A stretch of 36,893 nt of DNA from Thiotrichaceae bacterium (GTDB lineage: Bacteria; Pseudomonadota; Gammaproteobacteria; Thiotrichales; Thiotrichaceae): contig JALXAX010000185.1 of assembly GCA_026991755.1 (NCBI GenBank), positions 1-36,893 on the forward strand, given 5' to 3'. Shown in pieces: positions 1 to 9,765 of the stretch. Position numbers and translations under genes: made by a program. The first letter of the stretch is position 1; every line of letters begins with the position of its first letter. A model generated the notes under the pieces. It searched no databases, was not told the DNA's origin, and saw nothing but the letters and a program-made list of their open reading frames with translations.

Positions 1-158
1 CATGGAATAGACAAAGTTCCCTCCACCTAGCAGGGGGAGGGTTAGGGAGGGGGTAGATAGTCTGATAAAAAAGACGACCTTAGAACATCTCCCCCCTCCC
101 CAGCCCTCCCCCCCAAAGGGGAGAGGGAGCTTATTTCATTTAGCATTGAACAGCCTTG
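1..158 (-). repeat. MITE-like element, copy A (cut by window edge)
   Basis: This stretch is nearly the exact reverse complement of 22286-22452. It carries opposed C-rich and G-rich blocks that can fold back, and it ends with the 12-base terminal motif TGAACAGCC(C/T)TG at 147-158. Its other end lies outside the window. It sits just beyond the stop codon of the thioredoxin gene. No reading frame of note lies inside. Confidence 0.8.
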
Positions 159-181
159 CATGCTACAGCACCCACTAGTCT

Positions 182-508
182 TTATAGGTGTTGGTCTATA
201 AATGAACTAAGTTGTGATTTAGATACCGCACCTACTTTTGTAGCCTCAACACTGCCATCTTTAAATAGCATAAGCGTTGGAATACCACGGATTCCATATT
301 TAGGTGGTGTGCCTGAATTCTCATCAATATTCAGTTTAGCTACCTTGATTTTGTCACCATATTCACTGGCGATTTCGTCAAGGATAGGTGCAATCATCTT
401 ACAAGGGCCGCACCACTCTGCCCAATAATCTACCAGCACAGGTACATCATTTTTAAGTACTTCTTCTTCGAAACTATCATCTGATAGGTATGTTATATTC
501 GAGCTCAC
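182..508 (-). CDS. trxA: Thioredoxin 1
   Basis: Cytoplasmic thiol-disulfide reductant that is recycled by thioredoxin reductase. The protein is collinear with E. coli TrxA over its whole length, with the redox motif WCGPC, the following [11 protein letters not shown] helix and the cis-proline motif GIPT. I chose the GTG at 508-506 (108 residues): GGAG lies 6 bases upstream, and the N-terminus then aligns with E. coli TrxA. An ATG five codons earlier (523) has no ribosome-binding site. The gene is monocistronic, with a MITE on either side (1-158 and 574-850). Confidence 0.95.
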   Translation of the reverse strand: MSSNITYLSDDSFEEEVLKNDVPVLVDYWAEWCGPCKMIAPILDEIASEYGDKIKVAKLNIDENSGTPPKYGIRGIPTLMLFKDGSVEATKVGAVSKSQLSSFIDQHL

Positions 509-573
509 CTGTATCTCCATCATGTTTGAATGGCTCTATTATCGGGGTTAGATGATAAAATACAAGTAAATTC

Positions 574-850
574 AACCTAAAATCCTCAGTTAAACAGCCT
601 ATAGAGTGATTCTCTTCGGCTGAATGGCGTAGTAAAAAAAGGAATTAATGGTTGACCCTTAATGAGTTTTTATACATAGCCAGTCAGCAGAAGACTTAGT
701 TGAGTTTTAGCGAAACTTAGAAGCTTCAGCAGGGTTGCTCTATAGGCTGTAGCGCCTTCACTCTATAAGTGAAGATAGATAAAGATTCTTACTTTAATAC
801 TATTAGTAGCTTAATCAGTGCTGGAAGCGGTTAACTGAGGAATTTAGGTT
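574..850. repeat. 277-bp MITE with 20-bp terminal inverted repeats, copy 1
   Basis: The ends AACCTAAAATCCTCAGTTAA and TTAACTGAGGAATTTAGGTT are inverted repeats with one mismatch. Subterminal blocks (GCCTATAGAG and CTCTATAGGC) form a second inverted repeat. Highly similar copies lie at 13067-13342 and 17458-17695. There is no coding capacity. It occupies most of the 562-bp gap between trxA and the DUF3108 gene; the remainder (851-1070) is AT-rich DNA in which I see no convincing feature beyond the downstream gene's leader. Confidence 0.88.
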
Positions 851-1070
851 CAAGAAACATTGATTGAGTTTTATCAAATAAGCATAGGGTAGTTTCTCTG
901 CTTGTAGCCTTTCATCATAAATATCGACTTAACGAGGTCGTTGAATGAACTTTTTATAGACTCTAACTATCAGAGTGGTTAATGATGCAATTTCAGATTA
1001 ATAACGATTTGAAAATGTGATTGAAATAACACCCCGATTAATTAGGTAATAGTTATACCTGTGAGGACTT

Positions 1071-1784
1071 ATGAGAATAATAAAGCAAATACAATTATTT
1101 ATAGTGCTAATGTCGATAAGTATAGGAGCTTTTGCATTACCTGCTGCTTTTAATGCTAGCTACACCGTCTCAAAAAGTGGTTTAACTTTAGGCGATATGC
1201 GTATGTCGCTCGTTTATAAAAACAACACTTATGCTTATCACAAAAGTACCAAAGCTACAGGTCTCGCCTCTTGGTTAAGCGGTGATAAAATGGTCGAGAA
1301 TTCAGAGGGTAAAGTCGATGGCAACTACATTCAGTCAACGAGCTATTTATTTCATCACACCAGCAAAAGAAAGAATCGTAAGGATCAATTCAAGTTTACA
1401 GCCCCAAATAAAGTGAAAGGTCAATACAAGGATCAAGCTTATGATGTTCAAGTCCCAAATGGCACTATGGACAGAGCTACGCTTGAGCTGGCTTTGGCTC
1501 GTGATTTAGCCTTGAAAAAGAAAGCGCTAAATTATTCAGTTACGGAGAAAGGAAAAGTAAAAAGCTATCATTTGAAGCGTTTAGGTCAAGAAAAAGTCAC
1601 TGTGCGTGGCAAAGAATATATGGCGGAAAAGCTAATGGTTGCCAGAAAAGGAACGACAAGGAAAACTACTTTCTGGTTAGTAAAAGAGTTTGATTACATG
1701 CCTGCAAAAATTGACCACATTGAAAAGGGAAGCTCAATTGTTACCAAATTAAAGTGGTTTAAATTTCTAGATAAAGCTAAATAA
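1071..1784 (+). CDS. DUF3108 family secreted protein
   Basis: 237-residue protein with a Sec signal peptide (charged MRIIKQ, hydrophobic stretch to about residue 21, cleavage near AFA-LPA). The mature part starts FNASYTVSKSGLTLGDMRMSL and continues with alternating beta-strands, a pattern I associate with DUF3108 periplasmic proteins of proteobacteria. The role of that family is not well defined; an envelope function is likely. An AGG precedes the ATG at short spacing. It converges with the EptA-type gene, with two inverted repeats in the gap (1801-1895). The family assignment rests on recalled similarity. Confidence 0.75.
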   Translation: MRIIKQIQLFIVLMSISIGAFALPAAFNASYTVSKSGLTLGDMRMSLVYKNNTYAYHKSTKATGLASWLSGDKMVENSEGKVDGNYIQSTSYLFHHTSKRKNRKDQFKFTAPNKVKGQYKDQAYDVQVPNGTMDRATLELALARDLALKKKALNYSVTEKGKVKSYHLKRLGQEKVTVRGKEYMAEKLMVARKGTTRKTTFWLVKEFDYMPAKIDHIEKGSSIVTKLKWFKFLDKAK

Positions 1785-1800
1785 GCCAATTGTTTGTGTT

Positions 1801-1831
1801 AGGCCTGATGCAACTTAATGCGTCAGACCTA
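1801..1831. terminator. Imperfect hairpin downstream of the DUF3108 gene
   Basis: AGGCCTGATGC pairs with GCGTCAGACCT across a short AT loop, with one mismatch and one wobble pair. There is no run of T after it, so rho-independent termination is only possible. It lies between convergent genes. Confidence 0.35.
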
Positions 1832-1858
1832 TGAAGCTGTTCGAAAACTAAGAAGCTC

Positions 1859-1895
1859 CTAGTACTCCATCAAACCTAAGTTGTTGGAGTACTAG
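1859..1895 (-). repeat. CTAG-ended palindromic repeat (CTAGTACTCCA ... TGGAGTACTAG)
   Basis: A perfect 11-bp inverted repeat encloses the motif AAACCTAAGTTG. Read on the minus strand it begins CTAGTACTCCAACAACTTAG and goes on to GTTTGATG. The same end sequence occurs at 9766-9793 (+), 35117-35142 (+) and, shortened, at 11514-11542 (-). It lies between convergent genes, so it may also act as a terminator stem. Confidence 0.6.
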
Positions 1896-1919
1896 CACAG
1901 TGCTCAACCTAAGTACAAC

Positions 1920-3551
1920 TTACTTACAAGAAGCAAAAATATCCAGCTCCACATCGCGCACTTTCGTATCAATATTAAGCAGCCCCAACATAGAACTAAA
2001 CAAGTTATCGTGGGAAAGATCATCAGAAGCCTTCCTGGCTACACACGCCTTATCAATCCCATAAGTGTTAACATAACCATCAGACAACCACATCACAAAG
2101 GGCACTTTCTTTTGCTGATCAGGTGCAACCATATAAGGTAACCCATGTAGATAGAGATTACTCTCCCCTAACGACTCTCCATGGTCAGATATATAAACCA
2201 TCGCTGTATCATATTCAGCAGACTTAGCCTTCAAAAACTCAATCGTTTTTGCCAAGGTATAATCCGTATAAAGAATGGCATTGTCATAAGCATTGACCAC
2301 CTCCTCAGTAGAACATGTTTGAAGCTGATTCGTCTTACACGCAGGCTTAAACTTTTCAAATGCATCAGGGTAGCGTAAATGATACGTTGGCCCATGATTG
2401 CCTTTCTGGTGCAAAACAATAAACTGATCTGAGCTAGCACCTTCGCCTAAATCCCGATCAACCACTGCTTGTAAATCCGCTAGCAAAATCTCATCGACAC
2501 AATTACCTTCTTCACAAAATGATTCAACCTTTTTACGAGCTAAATCCTCAAAGGGAATACGTTTACACGTCCCCTGGCAGCCAGAATTATTATCACGCCA
2601 CAAAATACTGTAATTTGCATATTTCACAACATCCAGTAGATTCTCGTACTTTTTACCCTTGGTATTACTATAATCATCTCGAGAAAACTTTGAGAACATA
2701 CATGGTACTGAAACAGCTGTAGCCGTACCGCAAGAAGATACATCACCAAAGTTAATAATATCTTCTTTTGCCAACAATGGATTGGTATCACGAGAATAAC
2801 CATTCAATGAAAAATTCATTGCGCGAGCGGTCTCTCCTAATACCAAAATAACTAAAGCAGGTTTATCACGCTGAGACTCATCCAGAACTTTCTTAGCATC
2901 CTCCCCAACTGGCTCAACAATAATCTCACCCGCGTTAATATGCTCTTTGATAATAGACTTTAAACCAAAGATATAATTGGTGGGGTTGATCAAATGGCGC
3001 AGTTCACGATGCTCCCGAGCGAAGAATGAAATCTCCTGATAATTGATATACAACGTCCCCACCATAACAATAAGCGTAAGAGTGATAGCCACAACCTTAT
3101 ATAACAACCCCTTAAAAAATGGCTGATAACGAATAGGCGTTTTAAATAATACAAAGACAGGTAAAACACCTAATAAGAAAACAGTCACCACCAAACGAAA
3201 GCTAAATAACTCCCCCGCTTCATGTACATCGGTAGCCAACGTATTTTGGATCATGCTCGAATCAATCATTACTGCATAATTATCCATAAAATAAGCAGCA
3301 AATGCTGAAGCCAAAATAATAATAGAGGCAACTATCTTAAAAAGTGGCTTAAAACTGATCAGACTAAGTAAGAAGTTAGTCAGCATTAAAATAACCACAA
3401 AGAAAGAAATAAACAGCAGCGGGCTATCAGAAAAAGAAGTTGCTTTGTCCATACCTTTCCAGAAAGAAAAGTTTCCGAGAACGGTAATGAATAGAGAGAT
3501 TAGAAGGGTGACTAGCCAAACAGGAAGTCTAAATCGAGGTGTGTTACTCAT
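1920..3551 (-). CDS. eptA: Phosphoethanolamine-lipid A transferase, EptA/MCR family
   Basis: Inner-membrane enzyme that moves phosphoethanolamine from phosphatidylethanolamine to lipid A, lowering surface charge; the family confers resistance to cationic peptides. The 543 residues have the family architecture: about five N-terminal membrane helices (residues 12-170), then a periplasmic alkaline-phosphatase-like domain. Visible active-site elements are E240 in LGETARAMNFS, the nucleophile T278 in CGTATAVSVPC (C274 and C284 fit the conserved disulfide) and D456-H457 in SDHGES. Further cysteine pairs (CQGTC, FCEEGNC, CKTNQLQTC) match family disulfides. No strong ribosome-binding site. It stands alone, with no two-component regulator adjacent. 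Confidence 0.93.
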   Translation of the reverse strand: MSNTPRFRLPVWLVTLLISLFITVLGNFSFWKGMDKATSFSDSPLLFISFFVVILMLTNFLLSLISFKPLFKIVASIIILASAFAAYFMDNYAVMIDSSMIQNTLATDVHEAGELFSFRLVVTVFLLGVLPVFVLFKTPIRYQPFFKGLLYKVVAITLTLIVMVGTLYINYQEISFFAREHRELRHLINPTNYIFGLKSIIKEHINAGEIIVEPVGEDAKKVLDESQRDKPALVILVLGETARAMNFSLNGYSRDTNPLLAKEDIINFGDVSSCGTATAVSVPCMFSKFSRDDYSNTKGKKYENLLDVVKYANYSILWRDNNSGCQGTCKRIPFEDLARKKVESFCEEGNCVDEILLADLQAVVDRDLGEGASSDQFIVLHQKGNHGPTYHLRYPDAFEKFKPACKTNQLQTCSTEEVVNAYDNAILYTDYTLAKTIEFLKAKSAEYDTAMVYISDHGESLGESNLYLHGLPYMVAPDQQKKVPFVMWLSDGYVNTYGIDKACVARKASDDLSHDNLFSSMLGLLNIDTKVRDVELDIFASCK

Positions 3552-3701
3552 TTCGGTAGTTATTTAACATAGTTTTAAAAGTCGCACATTCTGAACCGTA
3601 AAGAACGAATATGCAATAACAGCGAAGCAGCAGTTGAGCGTAAAAAACTATCTTTGATGGCGCCTTGATATATCCTCTGTAAAAAAACAAAGGGAAATCT
3701 A

Positions 3702-3908
3702 ATGGATGGTCAATCACAACTCCTATTGGGAGTGATTTTTGGTGCTATAGGCTGGGGATTCTTCTCATATGGCAAAAAACAAAAAGCTATAGTGCCACTG
3801 CTTACAGGCATTGGACTTTTTGTCTTTCCCTATTTTATTTCGCAAACTGCTCTGCTCATAGTTATAGGTGCTGTTTTAATGGTGTTACCTTATTTTGTTA
3901 GTATATGA
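3702..3908 (+). CDS. Small two-helix membrane protein
   Basis: 68 residues: a short N-terminus, a glycine-rich hydrophobic segment (LLLGVIFGAIGWGFFSY), a basic loop GKKQK and a second long hydrophobic segment ending PYFVSI. I recall similar small proteins in gammaproteobacteria, sometimes called amino acid transport protein without evidence; I assign no function. AGGG lies upstream of the ATG. The stop codon abuts the repeat at 3907-3944. It converges with the SulP gene. Confidence 0.7.
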   Translation: MDGQSQLLLGVIFGAIGWGFFSYGKKQKAIVPLLTGIGLFVFPYFISQTALLIVIGAVLMVLPYFVSI

Positions 3909-3944
3909 GGCCTTTGCACGAAAGATATGACGGATAAAGGTCTC
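3907..3944. repeat. Short fragment with GAG(A/G)CCTTTGCA-like ends
   Basis: It starts GAGGCCTTTGCACGAAAG and ends AAAGGTCTC. The first 25 bases after the end (CCTTTGCACGAAAGATATGA and following) are nearly the same as the left end of the longer element at 12387-12502, so this looks like an internally deleted copy. The ends resemble those of IS5-group insertion sequences, which is a weak family guess. Confidence 0.55.
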
Positions 3945-3946
3945 TT

Positions 3947-5677
3947 TTACCCACACTCCTCAAAAATACGCGATTTACAATTTGCACAAATGGACTGATC
4001 AAAGTGCTTGTAAATCTTTTGTATGGCCTGTGATTTAGCGTCAAAAAAGTGATCGTTTCCAATCTGCTTGATAAAGCATGATTTTGCGGCAAACTCATAA
4101 ACAGAAGGTTTTAAGCCAACAAAATACAATCCCCCTCCTTGTTTTAATAGGCTGTTGTTTTCAGCAACTAATGCTTCTGCACCCGCTAAATCTATAAAAT
4201 TGATACCACTTGCTTCGATTAGAATATGATGAATGCCATGCTCTTCGACAATACGGGCGATACGCTTTTGGATGTGGGTGATGGAGCCGAAGTAAACCGA
4301 CATATCTATTCTAATAATTTTAAGCTGAGGACATTGTTTTAAAGGGCGTTCATAAATGTTTACAAACTTACGGTGTGTGCTTTTGGGTGAATCCTCAATA
4401 GATAAAGTGGGGATTTCTGGTGTTGATGTTTTAGCCAAGAATAAGATCAGTGATAGCAAAACACCTAAATAAATCGCAAACTCCAACTCAAGAAACAGTG
4501 TTGCAAAAAAGGTGGTTAGTAAAATAGCAGACTCGGCTTTGCTGAAGGATAAAGTCTGTTTAATGTGGTGAAAGTCAATTAGGTTGTAGGCGACTAATAA
4601 GATGATTCCGCCCATAGCGGCTATAGGTAAATATGCGGTTAGTGGTGCGATAAGTAGTACGATAATGATTAGAAAGATAGCTGCGAAAATAGCAGATAAT
4701 GGAGTTTTTGCACCTGCTTCGTAGTTAATGCCAGAACGCGTAAATGAGCCAGAACCCGCATAACTAGAGAAAAAGCTACCGACCATATTAGACATACCTT
4801 GACCAATAAACTCCTGATTAGCATCAATGCGTTGAGCGGATTTGTTCGCAACTGCACGGCTGATGGAAACGGCTTCTATTAAGCCGAGTAGCGCGACAGC
4901 AAAAGCTTCAGGCGCTAACATTTTGATGGTAGCTAATGAGAAGGTAGGCATAGAAAGCGGCGGTAATTGTGCGGGGATTTCACCAACCAGCTTAATATCG
5001 GGTGCAACATCCTTGAGGAAAAGAGCAATAACACTACCCACAACCATACCGATTAATAGGTTAGGTAGTTTTGGCATTATTTTTTTCGAGACAATAGCAA
5101 CAATCAGGGTCGCTATTGCAATGAGAAGAAGGTAGAAATTAATGCTACTCATACCATGAATCAGGTCAAACCATGTATGTAAAAAAGATTCGCCTTTGGG
5201 TATAAAAATCCCTGTTATATGTTTCATTTGGCTGGTAGCAATTAGAATAGCTGCACCAGCCGTAAAGCCAATGACAACGGTATGAGAAACAAAATTAACA
5301 AGTGCACCTAGTCGAGCAAGTCCAAAGGCGAACTGGTATACACCGGCTAAAAAAGTAAGTGTTAGCGCCAGGCTTAAAAACTCAGGAGTACCTGGTTCTG
5401 CGTGATGGCTAATCGCAGAAAAAACGACGATAGAAATAGCGGTAGTAGGCCCTGAAACCAAATGAAAAGAGGAGCCAAACAAGGCCGCGATAACGGGTGT
5501 GACCATTGCCGTGTAAAGCCCGTATTCTGGTGGCAGACCTGCGATGGTTGCGAAAGCGACACCTTGAGGTAAAACAATGACAGCACCTGTTAATCCTGCC
5601 AAAAAATCAGCCTTGATAGACTCTTTGGTGATTAATTTGAACCAAACAAGAAAAGGAAAGATAGATTCAAGTTTCAT
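3947..5677 (-). CDS. SulP family anion transporter with STAS domain
   Basis: Inner-membrane permease of the SLC26/SulP family, which moves sulfate, bicarbonate or other anions. 576 residues: many hydrophobic helices over residues 20-420, with the family start DFLAGLTGAVIVLPQGVAFATIAGLPPEYGLY (split here for length as DFLAGLTGAVIVLPQG then VAFATIAGLPPEYGLY), then a STAS domain (about 440-555; IRIDMSVYFGSITHI, HILIEASGINFIDLAGAEAL). The last residues hold an unusual cysteine tail, CANCKSRIFEEC. AAGG lies before the ATG. Substrate cannot be told from sequence. There is no carbonic anhydrase or sulfur gene beside it. Confidence 0.92.
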   Translation of the reverse strand: MKLESIFPFLVWFKLITKESIKADFLAGLTGAVIVLPQGVAFATIAGLPPEYGLYTAMVTPVIAALFGSSFHLVSGPTTAISIVVFSAISHHAEPGTPEFLSLALTLTFLAGVYQFAFGLARLGALVNFVSHTVVIGFTAGAAILIATSQMKHITGIFIPKGESFLHTWFDLIHGMSSINFYLLLIAIATLIVAIVSKKIMPKLPNLLIGMVVGSVIALFLKDVAPDIKLVGEIPAQLPPLSMPTFSLATIKMLAPEAFAVALLGLIEAVSISRAVANKSAQRIDANQEFIGQGMSNMVGSFFSSYAGSGSFTRSGINYEAGAKTPLSAIFAAIFLIIIVLLIAPLTAYLPIAAMGGIILLVAYNLIDFHHIKQTLSFSKAESAILLTTFFATLFLELEFAIYLGVLLSLILFLAKTSTPEIPTLSIEDSPKSTHRKFVNIYERPLKQCPQLKIIRIDMSVYFGSITHIQKRIARIVEEHGIHHILIEASGINFIDLAGAEALVAENNSLLKQGGGLYFVGLKPSVYEFAAKSCFIKQIGNDHFFDAKSQAIQKIYKHFDQSICANCKSRIFEECG

Positions 5678-5974
5678 GTGTATACCTTGCTAATGTGTTT
5701 ATCGACCTGTAACACACTGGCTTGGATAGGAAGGTAGCGCGTATGACCACTATGAAATAATGGCAAAGATCAAGATGGCGCGAATATATCAAAATATTAC
5801 TATGTTGTAATATTTATTTGAGCGTTGGTTTTTAAATTGAACGAAATAGATGAATGATGAGGCTTAGGAAAATTATAATCATGACCTGTCTCAACAATCG
5901 GCATAGAGCCGAAGTAGCATTGCATGGATTTATTTCAGCTTTGCAATCTTCGATCCTAGCTTTGCATTAAGGCA
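5678..5974. other. Leader of the SulP gene and noncoding DNA
   Basis: No credible gene. It holds the upstream region of the minus-strand SulP gene (AT-rich near 5780-5860, promoter not resolved) and then leads into the structured repeat at 5975-6142. Confidence 0.5.
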
Positions 5975-6180
5975 CAGTGCGCAGGCGGCAGCGTCCTTGT
6001 CAAACACTGTAACGCAGAGGCAGAGCCTCACAAAAGCGTCCAAAGGGTTGTCCTGCCTGCCCCCATGCCGTTGTTGCACTTTTTGTGAAGGGAACAACCA
6101 TTCCCTGCAAAGTGCGCCTAGCCATGAAGGCAGACAGGATATCTGAGACCGTCATTTTGAGCTGGTTGATGTACTAGTTT
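5975..6180 (-). ncRNA. Structured intergenic element, copy 1 (conserved hairpin core)
   Basis: On the minus strand the core reads GCACTTT-GC-AGGGAA-TGGTTG-TTCCCT-TCACAA-AAAGTGC, two nested stems (6068-6115), followed by GCAACAAC. It is enclosed by a further stem of CCTGTCTGCC/GGCAGGCAGG type (about 6050-6141). Copy 2 (9800-9937) has the same core but different, equally paired, outer stems. The left flank (CTAGTACATCAACC and AAAATGAC, 6150-6177) is related to 34959-34985. Whether it is transcribed is unknown. I label it a candidate structured RNA or DNA element. Confidence 0.5.
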
Positions 6181-6848
6181 ACAGTGATATAAGCGACAGG
6201 CTCACCCCAGTTATATGTTGCGGCAGATACATCAGCCACACCTTGCAAACCAGGATGTGGTTTTACAAAGTTATTCGCCTCTCTTTCTGCATTAAAGCCT
6301 TCGCCCCCACATTGTGGCCCTGGGATATTGGTACATACTTCATCATTAAACTCTGTACCCGCATCGTAGGATTTTAGCCCTAATTGCCCACGCCACTTGA
6401 TACGTTTCACTCTTACTCCTGATGCGTAAATAAAGCCATCATTCGTCGGTAAAATCATGGCCGCAGTATGTAGAAAGCTACGTCTATTTCCTTGTACTTC
6501 TAATGTAACCGTTTCACCAGGTAGAACAGGCGTGGCTGATGCGGCCTGACTACAACCATTATTGGTAAATATTGTAGATAGCGCAGTGGTATCGCCGCTT
6601 TCAGCTAAAGGTTCTAATGCACTGCTTGCGGGTGAGCCAACGCTAGCAATAGGATCCATCCTTTGGTTACACAGTGCAACAATAGGGGGAGTTAATACAG
6701 TATTACTAATATTAGTGATGCTGATCTTCATTGTGCGAGTACCTTGTTTACCTTTCTTATTACCATCGTTGTGTGATGCATATGAAGCAGAAAGCATAAA
6801 AAGAGTCGTCAATGAGAGCAGTAATGTACTTTTTTGTATTATTTTCAT
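6174..6848 (-). CDS. Spondin-domain secreted protein
   Basis: 224 residues with a clear signal peptide (MKIIQKSTLLLSLTTLFMLS, cleavage near ASYA-SHN). The mature protein has ITNISNTVLTPPIVALC, a central GDTTALSTIF segment, the LPGETVTLEV strand, MILPTNDGFI and a C-terminal metal-site-like segment (YDAGTEFNDE, HPGLQGVADVSAATYNW). This is the pattern of bacterial spondin_N proteins, which are extracellular and of unclear function. GGAGG lies 9 bases before the ATG. It is monocistronic; its 3' end meets the conserved flank of the structured element. Confidence 0.8.
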   Translation of the reverse strand: MKIIQKSTLLLSLTTLFMLSASYASHNDGNKKGKQGTRTMKISITNISNTVLTPPIVALCNQRMDPIASVGSPASSALEPLAESGDTTALSTIFTNNGCSQAASATPVLPGETVTLEVQGNRRSFLHTAAMILPTNDGFIYASGVRVKRIKWRGQLGLKSYDAGTEFNDEVCTNIPGPQCGGEGFNAEREANNFVKPHPGLQGVADVSAATYNWGEPVAYITVN

Positions 6849-7165
6849 GTTGAGTTTCCTCCATTGGAAGTATGAATGTTCTTTTGTTTATAAAGACTTA
6901 TGTTGCCCCTGAATTTTAAGCCAAAGCTGAATGGAATCTTAACGAAGGTGTAAAGAAAGTATCACAAAAGTGTAAACTGAGAGGTGTTTTATTTTTCACA
7001 GACCATTGATTTATATAAATATACCGGTTGTCTGTATGAGTGAACTAAGGAGGCTAAGATGGTTCTCACCTTGATAAGCAAAGGTCGTATCGATTAGTCA
7101 TATTTATCTTATTCCCTTCCCTTCCGATTTTGGAAGAAAAGGCTGCGTTTAAAGTTTAAGTTTAG
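6849..7165. other. Intergenic region, no clear gene
   Basis: 317 bp holding the leader of the spondin gene and the 3' side of the copper ATPase gene. A 12-codon frame (7059-7097, plus strand) follows a strong AAGGAGG, but it is too short to call. No terminator-like hairpin with a T tract is evident. Confidence 0.4.
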
Positions 7166-9673
7166 TTACAGCTTCAAACGACGAAGACGTAATGCATTGG
7201 TGATGACCGATACCGAGCTAAAACTCATCGCCGCCGCAGCAATCATAGGTGAGAGCAGTATGCCGAAGAATGGGTAAAGAATACCCGCTGCAATAGGCAC
7301 ACCTAGCGAGTTATAAATAAAGGCAAAGAACAAGTTCTGGCGAATGTTCTTCATTACGCCTCGGCTCAAACGCCTAGCTCGCACAATACCTTTCAAATCA
7401 CCTTTCACCAAAGTTACCCCCGCGCTTTCCATAGCAACATCTGTACCTGTTCCCATGGCAATGCCAACTTGAGCTTGAGCCAGAGCGGGTGCATCGTTAA
7501 TGCCATCCCCTGCCATGGCGACGATATGGCCTTCGGCTTGTAATTGCTTAACAGCTGCTGCTTTCTGGTCGGGTAAGACATCGGCTTGTACTTGATCAAT
7601 ACCTAGTTTTTTGGCAACGGCTTCTGCGGTCTTTTGGTTATCACCTGTGAGCATTACGATGGTCAAGCCTTCTTTATGTAAAGCCTCAATCGCTGCGGGT
7701 GTGGTTTGCTTTATAGGATCTGCCACGCTAATAACCCCTGCTAACGTATTATCAATGATGATATACATAGCAGTCTGGCCTTCTTGACGTAACTGATCCG
7801 ACTTTTCGGGCAAACTTGCGGTATCAGCATCAGCATTGAAATCAACACCTAGCTCATCACAGAGCTTTCGATTACCGATAGCTATACGTTGATTAGTGCT
7901 ATCTAGTGAAATCGTACCAATAACACCACGTCCCGTGAGGGACTCAAAATCGCTCACCTCTGCTAGCGTTAATCCTTTCTCTTTAGCCGCTAATACAATA
8001 GCTTCAGCCAGAGGATGTTCACTGGCTTGCTCAAGGCTAGCAACGGCTTGTAATAGTGTATCTTCATGCTGTTGATTGATGCTGATGATGCCTGATAACT
8101 TTGGCTTGCCCTCCGTGAGAGTGCCTGTTTTATCAACCACTAAAGTATCGACTTTCTCTAGTATTTCGAGAGATTCAGCATTCTTAATAAGTACCCCAGC
8201 CGATGCACCTTTACCGGTTCCGACCATAATCGACATAGGAGTAGCTAATCCTAGCGCACAAGGGCAGGCGATAATCAGCACGGCTACGGCATTGATAACC
8301 GCATAAGCTAAGGCGGGAGTAGGCCCGAAAACCCACCAAAGAACAAAGGTGATCACCGCTACCGATACTACGATAGGTACAAAGTAACCTGCCACCATAT
8401 CCGCTAACTTCTGAATGGGCGCGCGTGAACGTTGTGCTTCTGATACCATTTTAACGATCTGTGATAGCAATGTATCCGTACCGACATTTTCAGCTTTCAT
8501 CATTAAACTACCTGTACCGTTAACGGTTGCTCCAATGACTTTATCACCCTCTTGTTTGGCGACAGGGATAGGTTCGCCTGTGATCATAGACTCGTCTATA
8601 TTGCTATCACCGCTAACCACAACGCCATCAACAGGGATCTTCTCACCAGGACGAACACGTAATGTGTCTCCTTTGACAATTTGCTCTAACGGCACATCCT
8701 GTTCTTCACCGTTTTCATCAACACGTCTAGCGGTATTAGGCGCTAACTCTAACAGAGATTTAATCGCGGCATTGCTACTACTACGAGCCTTTAGTTCTAG
8801 CACTTGCCCCAGTAGTACAAGCACAGTGATAACGGCTGCTGCTTCAAAATAAACGGCAACCGTACCACCATCGTGCTGCATATCTGCAGGGAAAATGGAG
8901 GGAAAGAGGAGGGCGATGACGCTATAGACCCATGCCACTGACACCCCCATGCCAATGAGCGTAAACATATTCAGATTCCATGTAACGACCGATTGCCAGC
9001 CGCGTACAAAGAACGGCCAGCCACCCCATAATACGACGGGAGTAGCGAGGACAAATTCAATCCATTGTATGGTTTTCATGGAAAGCCCATCGGGTAGCCA
9101 TTGAGGCATTAAATCGGCAACCATAGCTAGTACAAACACCAAAAAAGCAGGGATCAAGCTATAGCGAAAACGACGTAACATATCGGTGAGTTCTTCATTC
9201 TCCTCCTCTAGAGTGACAGTCATCGGTTCGAGTGCCATACCACACTTGGGGCAGCTACCTGGCTCATCCTGAATAATTTCTGGATGCATTGGGCACGTGT
9301 ATTGGGTTTTAGTAGGTAAAGCGGTTATTGTTTCAGGCTCTAGCGCCATACCACACTTGGGGCAACTCCCCTGTCCTTGCTGACGTATTTCTGGGTGCAT
9401 GGGGCAGGTGTACATAGTATCAACGGAAGCATCGGCTATGGGTTGTGCGCTTGAATTGTCATGGGAATGACAGCAACTATGATCATTACGGCGATCATCT
9501 GTATTCTTATCATCAGATAAGTAAGTACTGGGGGATGCCTGAAATTTACCGTGACAATGTTCACTACAGAAATAGTAGGTATGACCTTGATGGCTGAGAT
9601 GGAAACCACTGTCTTTCGTAACATCCATTCCACAGACGGGATCTTTGAGATGCTCTTCATGCTGATGATTCAT
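7166..9673 (-). CDS. copA: Copper-exporting P1B-type ATPase with YHS and two CPMHP-type N-terminal domains
   Basis: Inner-membrane pump expelling Cu(I) from the cytoplasm. 835 residues. The N-terminus has a YHS domain (11-50; [14 protein letters not shown]), a His/Cys linker (HSCCHSH) and two heavy-metal-binding repeats (88-113 and 125-150; YTCPMHPEI...[10 protein letters not shown]) in place of the usual CxxC HMA domains. The core has the CPC ion site (470-472, [11 protein letters not shown]), the phosphorylated D514 in [11 protein letters not shown] in [14 protein letters not shown] and [22 protein letters not shown] precedes the ATG. The nearest regulator is the MerR gene 2 kb away. The sequence does not separate Cu(I) from Ag(I) export. 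The symbol is shared with the unrelated oxidase at 15006. Confidence 0.93.
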   Translation of the reverse strand: MNHQHEEHLKDPVCGMDVTKDSGFHLSHQGHTYYFCSEHCHGKFQASPSTYLSDDKNTDDRRNDHSCCHSHDNSSAQPIADASVDTMYTCPMHPEIRQQGQGSCPKCGMALEPETITALPTKTQYTCPMHPEIIQDEPGSCPKCGMALEPMTVTLEEENEELTDMLRRFRYSLIPAFLVFVLAMVADLMPQWLPDGLSMKTIQWIEFVLATPVVLWGGWPFFVRGWQSVVTWNLNMFTLIGMGVSVAWVYSVIALLFPSIFPADMQHDGGTVAVYFEAAAVITVLVLLGQVLELKARSSSNAAIKSLLELAPNTARRVDENGEEQDVPLEQIVKGDTLRVRPGEKIPVDGVVVSGDSNIDESMITGEPIPVAKQEGDKVIGATVNGTGSLMMKAENVGTDTLLSQIVKMVSEAQRSRAPIQKLADMVAGYFVPIVVSVAVITFVLWWVFGPTPALAYAVINAVAVLIIACPCALGLATPMSIMVGTGKGASAGVLIKNAESLEILEKVDTLVVDKTGTLTEGKPKLSGIISINQQHEDTLLQAVASLEQASEHPLAEAIVLAAKEKGLTLAEVSDFESLTGRGVIGTISLDSTNQRIAIGNRKLCDELGVDFNADADTASLPEKSDQLRQEGQTAMYIIIDNTLAGVISVADPIKQTTPAAIEALHKEGLTIVMLTGDNQKTAEAVAKKLGIDQVQADVLPDQKAAAVKQLQAEGHIVAMAGDGINDAPALAQAQVGIAMGTGTDVAMESAGVTLVKGDLKGIVRARRLSRGVMKNIRQNLFFAFIYNSLGVPIAAGILYPFFGILLSPMIAAAAMSFSSVSVITNALRLRRLKL

Positions 9674-9709
9674 GTTTCTCTCCTTAGTTTTGTGTATCTG
9701 CTACATAAG

Positions 9710-9741
9710 AGTGTAGATGCTGTGTGTTGCACATAGGTCAA
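9710..9741 (-). promoter_or_regulatory. Candidate MerR-type promoter of the copper ATPase gene
   Basis: On the minus strand TTGACC (9741-9736) and TACACT (9715-9710) are separated by 20 bp, the over-long spacer typical of MerR-family promoters. A partial dyad (TGTGCAACACA) lies within the spacer. The distance to the ATG is about 36 bases. The dyad is weak, so this is tentative. Confidence 0.35.
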
Positions 9742-9765
9742 GAAAAGATTTAAATCTAATAGGTA

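Noticed and set aside
7036-7097. Twelve-codon frames after AAGGAGG (ATG at 7059) and ATG at 7036
   Set aside because: Too short, overlapping each other, no conserved feature to judge by.
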